From Hyphomicrobiaceae bacterium (GTDB lineage Bacteria; Pseudomonadota; Alphaproteobacteria; Rhizobiales; Aestuariivirgaceae), in NCBI GenBank assembly GCA_900298995.1, contig OMIC01000008.1, positions 1 to 64,000 of the forward strand: 64,000 bases of DNA, in the 5' to 3' direction. Under the pieces are notes generated by a model. That model saw only the letters and a program-made list of their open reading frames with translations, made no database searches and was not told the origin of the DNA. Position numbers and translations under genes: made by a program. Positions 9,126 through 17,182 of the stretch are shown in pieces. Numbering within the stretch: the stretch's first letter is position 1; every line of letters begins with the position of its first letter.

Positions 9126-10334
9126 ATGACGGCGCCGGCCGTCGTGCCGCGGCGCACGCTGCGAGTGCTTGGCACGAGCATAACGTTGCTTGAGCTTATT
9201 CGGCGTCGCGCAGAATCTGATCTTGGCTTTGCTATCTCCTTTGAGGTTCACAACTTCGTCGACTGCCAGCGGCGTGCCGCTTTGGAGCCGGCCGCCTATG
9301 ACATCTATGACCAGTGTTTTCATAACATGGACATTGTCTGGTTCTGGGGTTCGTTGCAGCCGGTCGATACCTTTCGCATCACCGACTGGGATATGCTGAG
9401 CGGGCTGACCCGTGAGGGCGGTATCAACCGCTATGCCTCGCGCGGGCATGGCGACCAGCCCGTGCGCAAACTCTACGTCCAGCCGGGCGAGGCCCTGGGC
9501 CCGGCGCCATCGCGCTACATCAGCATGCTGCCGACGGTGCATAACTTCGACTCCTTCGGTTATGACCCCCGGGTATTTGGCGCCGTGGGTCCGCACCGGG
9601 AAAGCTGGTCATGGTTGCTCGACCCGCGTGCCCGCGGTCGGATCGCGGTGGTGGACGAACCCGGCATCGGCATCTTTGACGTGGCACTTGCGGCGGAAGC
9701 CGCCGGTGAGGTGAAATTTGCCGATATTGGCAACATGACTGTGGAGGAGATCGACTCACTGATGAGAGTTCTCCACCAGCACCGCCAGCAGGGCTATTTC
9801 CGGGCGATCTGGCGTGACGGGGAGGAGGCGGCGAACCTTGTGCGCAATGGTCAGGTTGCAGCCCAGAGCATGTGGTCGCCTGTCTATGGAGAGCTCGGCG
9901 AGACAGCGCAGCATTTCGTGGAGGCCAATCCAATCGAGGGCTGGCGTGCCTGGCACGGCGGCATGAGCCTGGCGCGTCATCTCTCAGGCGCCGCTCTTGA
10001 TATGGGTTATGAATACATGAACTGGTGGCTGTCTGGTTGGCCGGGTGCGGTCGTGGCACGGCAGGGATATTACATGTCCGTGCTGGACCGCGTCCGGGAG
10101 GCATTGTCACCTGCTGAATGGCGGTACTGGTATGAGGGTTTGCCCGCCGAGGTGGACCTTCCCGGCCCCTCGGGCAATATCGTGGTGAAGGCGGGCGCGC
10201 GCAGAACCGGTGGCTCATACTGGGACCGTGCCAGCCGCATCGCGGTGTGGAACACGGCCATGGACGAGCACAACTATGCCTGCCGGGCCTGGGAAAGATT
10301 CGTGCGGCAGGTACGGGGCGAGGCGTCATCATGA
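9126..10334 (+). CDS. Signal-less ABC solute-binding-protein paralogue (putative cytosolic ligand-binding protein)
   Basis: This protein of about 403 residues aligns by eye along most of its length with the Tat-exported binding protein at 15880-17109. Paired segments are LPTVHNFDSFGY with VPTVYNYDSIGY, FRAIWRDGEEAANLVRNGQV with FRALWGDFGELVNLLASGEM, NWWLSGWPGAVVARQGYY with DYWLSGPPAITVSEQGYY, and YWYEGLPA with FWYEGKPW. Unlike that protein it has no hydrophobic or twin-arginine signal: similarity begins almost at the N terminus (RRTLRVLGTSITL). The start is uncertain; 9057 (GTG), 9096 and 9102 are alternatives, and 9126 follows GGAG at a spacing of 11. It overlaps the GntR gene by 4 bases. 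A role as an intracellular ligand sensor or buffer is inferred. Confidence 0.75.
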   Translation: MTAPAVVPRRTLRVLGTSITLLELIRRRAESDLGFAISFEVHNFVDCQRRAALEPAAYDIYDQCFHNMDIVWFWGSLQPVDTFRITDWDMLSGLTREGGINRYASRGHGDQPVRKLYVQPGEALGPAPSRYISMLPTVHNFDSFGYDPRVFGAVGPHRESWSWLLDPRARGRIAVVDEPGIGIFDVALAAEAAGEVKFADIGNMTVEEIDSLMRVLHQHRQQGYFRAIWRDGEEAANLVRNGQVAAQSMWSPVYGELGETAQHFVEANPIEGWRAWHGGMSLARHLSGAALDMGYEYMNWWLSGWPGAVVARQGYYMSVLDRVREALSPAEWRYWYEGLPAEVDLPGPSGNIVVKAGARRTGGSYWDRASRIAVWNTAMDEHNYACRAWERFVRQVRGEASS

Positions 10335-11314
10335 ACGCCCGTTCTCCGCAGCCGCCGATGCAGAAGCGCTACGAACTGATCGCAGGTGTGCTCCGGCTCA
10401 ACATCACGACTGGGAAACTCCCGGCGGGTTTCGTTCTCGTTGAAGGGCCGATTGCTGAGCTCATGCAGTCGAGCCGCGCCCCGGTGCAGGCGGCTCTGCG
10501 CATTCTCGAAGGTGAAAACCTCATCCACCGCTTTGCTGGGCGTGGCTTCCTCGTGGGACCAAAGGGATCAGGTGTGCCGCCGATCCGCCAGGGCATTCGT
10601 GACCTCGATCTGCAGATTTCCGTCGAGATCGACGAGGCGCTCCAGAGCCGCGGAACCTGGGAGTTGGTGTATGATCGGGTGGAGGAGCAGGTGGCGTCCT
10701 GCCTGATCTTCGGTGAGTTTCGGATCGTCGAAACAGAACTTGGCGACTATTTGGGGGTCAGCCGCACCGTGGTGCGGGATGTGCTGAGCCGTCTTCACGA
10801 GCGCGGCCTGATCCGCAAGAATCAGAGCTCGCACTGGATTGCAGGACCGCTCACGGCGCAGATGATTCGCGAGAAACTGGCGGTGCGGGCCATACTGGAG
10901 CCTGCGGCGCTGCGACTGGCAGGAGCCGCAATCAATTACACCGAAGTCGAGACCCTGCGGGTGCGACTTGCTGCGGGTGAGGAAATCGAAGGCGAGATCC
11001 TCGAAGCTGCCCTCATGGAGCATTGCATCGCCCGCACGCCCAATCGCGAACTCGTCGGACTCATTGGTAATAATCAATTGCTTCTGACTGCAGCGAACCG
11101 GGCGCTCACCGGTCTAGGCTTGCCGCGTGACCGGGTCGAACACGGCGAATACCGAACCCTCTTCGACCTTCTCTCCCGCCATCTCGTTGATTCTGCTGCT
11201 GAGTATCTCGAGGGCCGGTTGCGGATCCTGGCAGAAAAGAGCCTTGCCCGCCTGAAGATCGTGGCAATCATCACCCAGCCATCCGACATTGCGCCTTTTT
11301 TGACGCCGAAATAA
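10331..11314 (+). CDS. GntR-type regulator with two winged-helix domains and an FCD domain
   Basis: The 327-residue protein is longer than typical FCD-type GntR regulators (220-250 residues). Residues 14-76 read as one GntR winged helix (LRLNITTGKLPAGF, then SSRAPVQAALRILEGENLI and GRGFLVG). Residues 112-172 read as a second one (YDRVEEQVASCLIFGEFRI, then GVSRTVVRDVLSRLHERGLI). Residues 175-300 form the helical FCD effector domain, beginning MIREKLAVRAILEPAALRLA. The start overlaps the upstream binding-protein paralogue by 4 bases (ATGA), so the two are translationally coupled. It probably controls the surrounding catabolic and transport genes. The tandem DNA-binding architecture is seen in sequence; its function is not known. 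Confidence 0.85.
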   Translation: MNARSPQPPMQKRYELIAGVLRLNITTGKLPAGFVLVEGPIAELMQSSRAPVQAALRILEGENLIHRFAGRGFLVGPKGSGVPPIRQGIRDLDLQISVEIDEALQSRGTWELVYDRVEEQVASCLIFGEFRIVETELGDYLGVSRTVVRDVLSRLHERGLIRKNQSSHWIAGPLTAQMIREKLAVRAILEPAALRLAGAAINYTEVETLRVRLAAGEEIEGEILEAALMEHCIARTPNRELVGLIGNNQLLLTAANRALTGLGLPRDRVEHGEYRTLFDLLSRHLVDSAAEYLEGRLRILAEKSLARLKIVAIITQPSDIAPFLTPK

Positions 11315-11354
11315 ATGTATATTGGGGACAAAATTCATTTTTATTGATGACTAG

Positions 11355-11401
11355 AGCTCCTTTTTCAACGAAGTACGAAGGAGTTTGGAGCTTTCCTTTT
11401 T
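11355..11401 (+). terminator. Possible rho-independent terminator after the GntR gene
   Basis: The inverted repeat AGCTCC (11355-11360) and GGAGCT (11387-11392) encloses a nested CTCCTT/AAGGAG pair and is followed by the T-rich tract TTCCTTTTTG. It lies 40 bases after the GntR stop in an AT-rich stretch. The loop is long, so termination is plausible rather than certain. Confidence 0.4.
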
Positions 11402-11539
11402 GTGGTTGCATACGTTAGACAGTTTTGATTACATCCTTCGAAGATCAATGCTCCATGGGAAATCTGATTGTTCCATGTTGCGTAATGGTAACTTGTACGG
11501 GGAGAAAGGCTGCGGAAAGATCGGCGGAGAACCGTCACC
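11402..11539 (+). promoter_or_regulatory. AT-rich promoter region upstream of the ABC importer operon
   Basis: Between the GntR stop and the ATPase start lie 225 bases that are clearly more AT-rich than the flanking genes. This part of the gap contains no credible open frame and is the only sizeable non-coding stretch within the 23-kb + strand cluster, so it probably carries the promoter and operator for the transporter and downstream catabolic genes. Just 5' of the terminator-like repeat, 11317-11341 also holds a short AAATG/CATTT dyad. No exact -35/-10 pair was convincing. Confidence 0.35.
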
Positions 11540-12625
11540 GTGGCGCAGGGCATGAACAGTCAGCAACCGGTATTCCGCCTTGAGGGCGTGAGCAAGTCTT
11601 ACGGATCTGTCACTGCGTTGCGCGACATCACGCTCAGCGTGAATGGCAATGAGTATATTTCCGTTCTTGGGCCGAGCGGCTCTGGCAAGTCAGTTCTGCT
11701 TAGGGTGATTGCGGGCTTTGACGTGCCGGACAGCGGTCGGGTGGTGCTTGAGGGCCGCGATATCACGGATGTGCCCGCTCATGAGCGTGGTATCGGTTTC
11801 GTTTTCCAGAATTTCGCGCTGTTTCCGCACCTGACGGTGTTTGAGAATGTCGCCTTTGGCCTGCGAAACGGCAAGGTGCCCGTTGCTGCGCCGGATGTTG
11901 AGCAGCGCGTCAAGGACATGATTTCGCTAGTTGGTCTCGCGGGCATGGAGGGCCGGGGTGTGCACCAGATCTCCGGCGGACAGAAGCAGCGCGTCGCACT
12001 GGCGCGCACTCTTGTCATGGCTCCTCGCCTTGTCCTGCTGGACGAACCTCTGGGCGCTCTTGATGCCAATCTGCGCCACCGTATGCGCAATGAACTGCGC
12101 GCGATCCGCGAAAAGCTCGGCGTGACGTTCATGCACGTGACCGGAAGCGAAACCGAGGCCCTTGCCATGGGCGACCGGGTTGTGGTCCTCGATCATGGCC
12201 GCATCGCGCAGTTTGCCAGGCCCGACCAGGTTTACGGTCAGCCGGCATCGCCGAGTGTTGCGCACTTCCTGAACCGCTACAACATCTTCGAAGGCGAATT
12301 GTCGGGGAAGCGCTTCACCGGTCCATTTGGAATGATCGACGCTGCCAGCGTGACCCCTGCCGATAAGCCTGCCTGCGCGATCCGTTATGACCGCATGAAG
12401 GTGGAAGAGGAAGGAACTCCAGGCGAGGGTCCGGCAATTTCCGCCAGCTTCGTGGCCAGTGAATATCTCGGGTCCTCCGTCATGTACTTCTTCGAGGCCG
12501 CGGATGGCCGCGTGATTGAGGTCGAGCATCACCTGAGCCTTGGCCAGCCGCAGAGCTTCGAGCCCAAGCGTCGCTACAGGCTGCGGTGGAAACCCGAAGA
12601 TGCAATAGTTTTTGGGCGGGGATGA
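11540..12625 (+). CDS. ABC transporter ATP-binding protein, polyamine type, with altered H-loop
   Basis: The 361-residue protein is a PotA-like ATPase. Walker A is GPSGSGKS (residues 44-51), the Q-loop is FVFQNFALFPH, the signature is ISGGQKQRVALAR and Walker B is RLVLLDEPLGALD. A C-terminal TOBE-like domain fills roughly residues 250-360. The switch histidine of the H-loop, normally in VTHD, is replaced by glycine (VTGSETEAL, Gly202, codon 12143-12145). The other ATPases in the window keep the His. The start is GTG 11540 or ATG 11552. The gene heads an operon with two permeases, two dehydrogenases and a binding protein. A second ATPase of the same operon lies at 17183. The altered H-loop predicts impaired or asymmetric hydrolysis. 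Confidence 0.88.
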   Translation: MAQGMNSQQPVFRLEGVSKSYGSVTALRDITLSVNGNEYISVLGPSGSGKSVLLRVIAGFDVPDSGRVVLEGRDITDVPAHERGIGFVFQNFALFPHLTVFENVAFGLRNGKVPVAAPDVEQRVKDMISLVGLAGMEGRGVHQISGGQKQRVALARTLVMAPRLVLLDEPLGALDANLRHRMRNELRAIREKLGVTFMHVTGSETEALAMGDRVVVLDHGRIAQFARPDQVYGQPASPSVAHFLNRYNIFEGELSGKRFTGPFGMIDAASVTPADKPACAIRYDRMKVEEEGTPGEGPAISASFVASEYLGSSVMYFFEAADGRVIEVEHHLSLGQPQSFEPKRRYRLRWKPEDAIVFGRG

Positions 12626-12631
12626 ACAAAG

Positions 12632-13513
12632 ATGAGTGGCACGGCTGTCAGGCAGGCGCCTCAACAGAAAAGTAGATCTTCCGCGCCCTGGCTCATCGCG
12701 CCGGGTGTGCTGTGGATGCTGGTGTTTCTGGTGACCCCGATCCTGCTTATCGTCTACGTCTCGTTCTGGACGCAGACGACCTTCAAGATTGAACCGACAC
12801 TGACACTGCAGAGCTGGCAGGCCTTTTTCGGCTCCGACACCTATCTGAACTCGTTGTGGACCACCGTCCGCATATGGCTCATCGTTCTCGCATCCACTTT
12901 CATCATCGGCTATCCAACCGCGCTGTTCGTCGGCCTGTTCGTCAAGAACAAAACGCTCTCGACTGTGCTTCTTGTCATCTGCGTCATACCTTTCTGGACG
13001 TCCTTCCTGATCCGCGTCCTGGCCTGGCGGCCGATGCTGGGCAAGGAAGGCGCCATCAACATTCTGCTCCAGAAGTTCGGCATCATCAGTCAGCCAATCG
13101 AAGCCCTGCTGTTCACCGAACTCTCCGTCATCATCGGAATGACGCAGATCTATGTGGTGTTCATGGTTGGCCCGATTGCCTTCATGTTGGGACGCATAGA
13201 CCCGAACATCATCGAGGCGGCGCGAGACCTTGGCGCGGGGTTTGGCCGTATCTTCTGGAAGATCATCTTTCCGCTGAGCCTGCCGGGTGTTGTTGTCGGC
13301 GCCATTTTCGTGAGCGTCATGGTATTGGGAGAATTCGCCACCGCGGCCGCACTGTCCGGACGCAAGGTGAATCTTCTGGGGAACATCATCGTTACCCAGG
13401 TAGGCTCGCTCAAGTGGGCTCTTGCTTCCGTGGTGGGTGTGATCCTGACGATCGTGATGGGTCTGGTGATCGCCGGATTTCTCCGTATCGTCGATCTGAA
13501 GCGGGAGCTTTGA
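12632..13513 (+). CDS. ABC transporter permease, polyamine type (PotB-like)
   Basis: The 293-residue protein has about six hydrophobic segments, beginning with LIAPGVLWMLVFLVTPILLI near residue 25. The cytoplasmic EAA loop is IIEAARDLGAGFGRIFWKII, which docks on the ATPase. This matches the first permease of spermidine/putrescine-type importers. It starts 6 bases after the ATPase gene and ends 4 bases before the second permease. The transported compound is unknown. Proximity to the hydantoinase/oxoprolinase genes suggests that the substrate feeds that pathway. Confidence 0.88.
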   Translation: MSGTAVRQAPQQKSRSSAPWLIAPGVLWMLVFLVTPILLIVYVSFWTQTTFKIEPTLTLQSWQAFFGSDTYLNSLWTTVRIWLIVLASTFIIGYPTALFVGLFVKNKTLSTVLLVICVIPFWTSFLIRVLAWRPMLGKEGAINILLQKFGIISQPIEALLFTELSVIIGMTQIYVVFMVGPIAFMLGRIDPNIIEAARDLGAGFGRIFWKIIFPLSLPGVVVGAIFVSVMVLGEFATAAALSGRKVNLLGNIIVTQVGSLKWALASVVGVILTIVMGLVIAGFLRIVDLKREL

Positions 13514-13517
13514 GATC

Positions 13518-14369
13518 ATGGAATCCCGCGTCCTGAAGCCGGTGCTGGCGGTCTACACGCTGCTCTTCATCCTGTTCCTCTACGCTCCGTTCTTTGTGCT
13601 GGCGATCCTCTCGTTCCAGAGCGGTCCAGAGGGTGGGCCGCAGTTTCCGATCATCGAATGGTCTACCTATTGGTACCGTCATATCTTCGGCATGGTGCCG
13701 CCGTCCCGTGTTGCCCCGCTGCCACTGGGCGAGGCGCTCTTCCGTTCTCTCACCCTGGCCTTCATGACGATGGTCACGTCCACGGTTCTGGGCGTCATGT
13801 CGGCTCAGGCTTTCCGCCGCAAGTTCAAGGGCTCCGGCTTAGCCTTCTATCTCATCGTTCTGGGCATGATGGTTCCGGGCGTGCTGACCGGTCTCGGTGT
13901 GTCTCTGCTCGCCAACAACATACTCGGAATCGAAAGACATTGGTGGAGCACGGGTTTCGTTACCCACGTGGTCTACACCTTCCCCTTTGCGTTCCTCGTC
14001 ATGCTGGCGATCCTCAACCGGTTCGACGCTTCGGTGGAAGAGGCGTCCTGGTCTCTTGGCGTGTCCCCCGCGAGAACCTTCAGGAAGGTCACGTTCCCGC
14101 TTATTTTCCCAGGCGTGCTCTCGGCCATGCTCTTCGCCTTCACGCTGTCCTACGACGAGTTTTCGCGTACGCTCTTTGCCTCTGGCCGTGACCAGACTTT
14201 GCCACTGGCGATCTACGGCACCTTCTCGGTCGAGATCCATCCCAACGTCTTCGCCTTCGGCGTGCTGACAACGGTGTTCTCGTTCGCGTTGCTCTCCGTC
14301 TATGCGATCCTCATGACTCTCAGCGTCCGCCGCGCCAAGAAAGTGGCGATGCAGGAGGATATCGCATGA
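13518..14369 (+). CDS. ABC transporter permease, polyamine type (PotC-like)
   Basis: The 283-residue protein is the second membrane subunit of the importer. It has about six membrane spans starting with VLAVYTLLFILFLYAPFFVL. The EAA-type loop is VEEASWSLGVSPARTFRKVT. The PotC-like order (ATPase, permease 1, permease 2) is kept. The stop overlaps the start of the following short-chain dehydrogenase by 4 bases (ATGA), so transport and oxidation genes are translationally coupled. Confidence 0.88.
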   Translation: MESRVLKPVLAVYTLLFILFLYAPFFVLAILSFQSGPEGGPQFPIIEWSTYWYRHIFGMVPPSRVAPLPLGEALFRSLTLAFMTMVTSTVLGVMSAQAFRRKFKGSGLAFYLIVLGMMVPGVLTGLGVSLLANNILGIERHWWSTGFVTHVVYTFPFAFLVMLAILNRFDASVEEASWSLGVSPARTFRKVTFPLIFPGVLSAMLFAFTLSYDEFSRTLFASGRDQTLPLAIYGTFSVEIHPNVFAFGVLTTVFSFALLSVYAILMTLSVRRAKKVAMQEDIA

Positions 14370-15088
14370 GAACGGCGATCATCACCGGCGCTGGTTCAGG
14401 TATCGGGCGTGCCATCGCGGTGCGGCTCGCGGCTGACGGATACAATGTCGTGGTGAATGACTTTCGCGCCGAGGCTGCAGATCAGGTGGCGCGGGAGATC
14501 GGTGCAAAGGCAATTTCCGTGCAGGGTGACGTATTGAGTGAGGCGGATGTCGCGCGCATCGCAAGCGCCTGTGAAAGGGCTTTCGGCCGCTGCACTCATC
14601 TCGTCAATAATGCAGGCCATGTGCATCAGGCCCGGTTCACCGATCTTGAGCCCGCTGACTTCGATCGCATGTTCGCCGTGCATGTGCGCGGCACCTACCT
14701 CTGCACGCGCGCTGTGTTGCCCGGCATGCTGGCGGCCGGCGAGGGCGTCATAACCAACATCGCCTCGCAACTGGGTCAGATTGGCGGGGTGGATCTCGCT
14801 CACTATTCCGCTGCCAAGGCGGCCATCATCGGCATGACAAAGGCGCTGTCACGGGAAGTCAGCGCCCAGGGTGTGCGCGTCAATGCGGTGGCGCCCGGCC
14901 CGATCAACACCCCGCTCGTCATGGCCCTTTCGGACGGCTGGCGCAAGGCGAAGGCCGCGGGCTTGCCGCTCGGCCGTTTCGGCGAGCCGGAAGAGGTTGC
15001 TGCAACAGTTGCCTTTCTGTGCTCGCCCGCCGCTTCGCTCTTCGTGGGGCAGACCCTGGGTCCCAATTCAGGAGATGTAATGTTATGA
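14366..15088 (+). CDS. Short-chain dehydrogenase/reductase (FabG-like)
   Basis: The 240-residue protein is a classical SDR. The nucleotide-binding motif TGAGSGIGRA is at residues 7-16, NNAG follows near residue 88, and the catalytic region has the Ser in TNIASQLGQ and the Tyr-Lys pair in HYSAAKAA. The C-terminal GPNSGDVML replaces the usual VDGG. It is inserted between ABC permease and binding-protein genes, with 4-base overlaps on both sides. It probably oxidises or reduces an alcohol/ketone arising from the imported compound. Substrate and cofactor preference are not determined; acidic Asp in VVVNDF after strand two hints at NAD(H). Confidence 0.88.
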   Translation: MRTAIITGAGSGIGRAIAVRLAADGYNVVVNDFRAEAADQVAREIGAKAISVQGDVLSEADVARIASACERAFGRCTHLVNNAGHVHQARFTDLEPADFDRMFAVHVRGTYLCTRAVLPGMLAAGEGVITNIASQLGQIGGVDLAHYSAAKAAIIGMTKALSREVSAQGVRVNAVAPGPINTPLVMALSDGWRKAKAAGLPLGRFGEPEEVAATVAFLCSPAASLFVGQTLGPNSGDVML

Positions 15089-15837
15089 CAGAGACCGTCC
15101 TCATCACAGGTGCGGGTATCGGTATTGGTCGCGCGTCTGCCAGGGCCTTCGCCAAGTCGGGCTATCACGTCGTTGTCACCGACATCCTGGAAAACGAAGG
15201 CTCCGCAGTCGTGTCCGAGATAGTTTCCGCTGGGGGCTCGGCGGAATTCATGAAGCTCGATGTGCGATCGACTGAACAAGCCGATGCCGTGGTGGCTGCG
15301 GTCGAGAAGAGGCACGGAGCAATCAACACCGTGGTCGCCAATGCCGGAATTGCACACAAGGTGCCGTTGCCGCAACTGACCGACGAGAAGTGGGACTTCA
15401 CCTTCGACATCGACCTCAAAGGCATCTTCCGCGTGGTACGCGCAGCGCTGCCGGCCATGAAGATGGCGAGGAAGGGCTCGGTCGTCGCTGTCTCATCGAT
15501 CATGGGCGTTGCGTACGGCTGGGACGAGCATGTGCATTATTCCTCGGCCAAGGCCGGGGTTGTGGGGCTTGTGCGCGGGCTTGCAGTGGAACTTGCGCGT
15601 GACGGCATTCGCGTCAATGGCATAGCGCCCGGCTATATCCGCACGGCGCAGTTGCTCTCCAAGGAGCATTCGCTGGGGCCAGAAGCCGACAAGGCCGGAC
15701 AATTCATTCCCATGGGCCGCATCGGCGAGCCTGAAGACATTGCAGACGTGATCCTGTTCCTTGCTTCCAACGCCGCTCGCTACATGACGGGGCAAACGGT
15801 GGTGGTAGATGGTGGCCTGCTCGTCGGCCGTTACTGA
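15085..15837 (+). CDS. Short-chain dehydrogenase/reductase (FabG-like), second copy
   Basis: The 250-residue SDR carries TGAGIGIGRA at the N terminus, NAGIAHKV, the catalytic Ser in VAVSSIMG, the YSSAK-type motif in HVHYSSAKAG, and the C-terminal GQTVVVDGG. Asp in VVVTDI after the second strand suggests NAD(H). It starts at 15085, overlapping the previous SDR by 4 bases; a longer in-frame reading upstream would lie entirely within that gene. The pair is similar in architecture but clearly diverged, suggesting two separate steps or a two-subunit enzyme. The binding-protein gene follows after 42 bases. Confidence 0.9.
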   Translation: MTETVLITGAGIGIGRASARAFAKSGYHVVVTDILENEGSAVVSEIVSAGGSAEFMKLDVRSTEQADAVVAAVEKRHGAINTVVANAGIAHKVPLPQLTDEKWDFTFDIDLKGIFRVVRAALPAMKMARKGSVVAVSSIMGVAYGWDEHVHYSSAKAGVVGLVRGLAVELARDGIRVNGIAPGYIRTAQLLSKEHSLGPEADKAGQFIPMGRIGEPEDIADVILFLASNAARYMTGQTVVVDGGLLVGRY

Positions 15838-15879
15838 CGAGGTCCGAAGAAAAAACACTTACCATGAGGAGACTAGCCT

Positions 15880-17109
15880 ATGAATCACTACAACCTCAAT
15901 CGCCGCCGGTTCCTGCAGGGAACGGCGGGTGGCCTTGCGGTCGCGGCGGGCGCTGTGCCCTTCGCTCCGTTCGGGTCGCAACAGGCCTTCGCGGCCGGTC
16001 TCGCTGACCAGGAACTCCGCACCGTCGGCCTGTCGGTCACGGTGCAGGAGCGTATCCTGAACGACTTCAAGGAGAAGTCCGGCGTGAAGGCGGTGTCGGG
16101 CAAGGCCGACATCTTCCCCAATACCCAGACCGAACTGCTCTCGGGCTCCACAGCCTATGACTGCTGGGAAACCATCGGTGAGCGCCTGCCTGCGGTCATT
16201 GCCACAGAGAAGATCCAGGCAATTCCGACGGCGTCGCTCAAGAACTGGGCCAACATCCGCGATACCTTCACCAAGGGTTCGGACAAGTGGGACAGGAAGG
16301 CTCAGATCGTTGGCCAGATCTGGAAGGATGAAGGACAGACCGAACTGTGGATGGTCCCGACCGTCTACAACTACGACTCGATCGGATATCGTCCGGACCT
16401 CGTCTCGGCTGAGGAAGCCTCGACCTGGACCGCGCTGTTCGACCCCAAGTTCAAGGGCAAGACCGGTCTCAATGTCGATCCGCTCATTGCGTTCGGTCAG
16501 GCTGTGCTGGCGATGAATTCGCTGGGACTTCTGCAGGTTCCGAATCCGGGCAATCCGGACAAGGCGGCCATCGACGAGGCCTCGAAGTTCCTGATCTCCA
16601 AGAAGAAGGAAGGCCAGTTCCGCGCCCTCTGGGGCGACTTCGGTGAACTCGTGAACCTGCTCGCTTCGGGCGAAATGGTGCTGGCGGACGCCTGGCAGCC
16701 TGCCGTCATGGCAGTGAAGGCGCAGGGCGTACAGTGTTCCTATGCGACGGTGAAGGAAGGTTACCGTGGCTGGGCGATTGGCGTGTCTGCCATCACCGGG
16801 ACACCAAACCTCGAGGCCGTGACGGCTTATGCCGACTACTGGCTGTCTGGTCCGCCGGCCATCACCGTGTCGGAGCAGGGCTACTATTCGCCGACCACGA
16901 ACATCAAGGACGTGATGCCGGCCGACAAGTACGCCTTCTGGTATGAGGGCAAGCCTTGGGTTGGCCCGCCCGATCGTGGCATCAAGGAAGGCGACCTCCG
17001 TGACGGCGGATCTCTCGAGACCCGCGCCGCGAACGTTGCCTACTGGCATCAGTGGCCGGACGAGTACGACCACCTCATGCAGAAGTGGGACGAATTCCTC
17101 TCGGCTTGA
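15880..17109 (+). CDS. ABC transporter substrate-binding protein, Tat-exported, PotD-like
   Basis: The 409-residue protein starts with a twin-arginine signal: RRRFLQGTAGG followed by a hydrophobic stretch and the cleavage-type site AFAAG near residue 40. The rest has the layout of spermidine/putrescine-type periplasmic binding proteins (VPTVYNYDSIGYRPDLV in the middle, ADYWLSGPPA near the C terminus). GAGGAGACTAGCCT precedes the ATG. It follows two SDR genes and precedes a hairpin and a second ATPase gene. It shares extended similarity with the signal-less protein at 9126-10334. It would capture the substrate of the 11540-18289 importer in the periplasm. Confidence 0.9.
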   Translation: MNHYNLNRRRFLQGTAGGLAVAAGAVPFAPFGSQQAFAAGLADQELRTVGLSVTVQERILNDFKEKSGVKAVSGKADIFPNTQTELLSGSTAYDCWETIGERLPAVIATEKIQAIPTASLKNWANIRDTFTKGSDKWDRKAQIVGQIWKDEGQTELWMVPTVYNYDSIGYRPDLVSAEEASTWTALFDPKFKGKTGLNVDPLIAFGQAVLAMNSLGLLQVPNPGNPDKAAIDEASKFLISKKKEGQFRALWGDFGELVNLLASGEMVLADAWQPAVMAVKAQGVQCSYATVKEGYRGWAIGVSAITGTPNLEAVTAYADYWLSGPPAITVSEQGYYSPTTNIKDVMPADKYAFWYEGKPWVGPPDRGIKEGDLRDGGSLETRAANVAYWHQWPDEYDHLMQKWDEFLSA

Positions 17110-17123
17110 TCTCCCATCAATGC

Positions 17124-17150
17124 CGGCCGGGGCGCAACTTGCCCCGGCCG
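17124..17150 (+). terminator. GC-rich hairpin between binding-protein and ATPase genes
   Basis: A perfect 10-bp stem, CGGCCGGGGC (17124-17133) and GCCCCGGCCG (17141-17150), encloses the 7-base loop GCAACTT. It lies 14 bases after the binding-protein stop and 32 bases before the next start. There is no clear T-run. It is likely an mRNA-stabilising or partially terminating structure that lets the binding protein outnumber the other subunits. Confidence 0.6.
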
Positions 17151-17182
17151 TGCATCTTCCTCTCACCAGCAAGGTTTCGCGC

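Noticed and set aside
11927-13519. A 530-residue minus-strand open frame antisense to the ATPase and first permease
   Set aside because: Its translation is His/Asp/Arg-rich without domains, and the + strand carries two clear ABC genes with proper ribosome binding sites.
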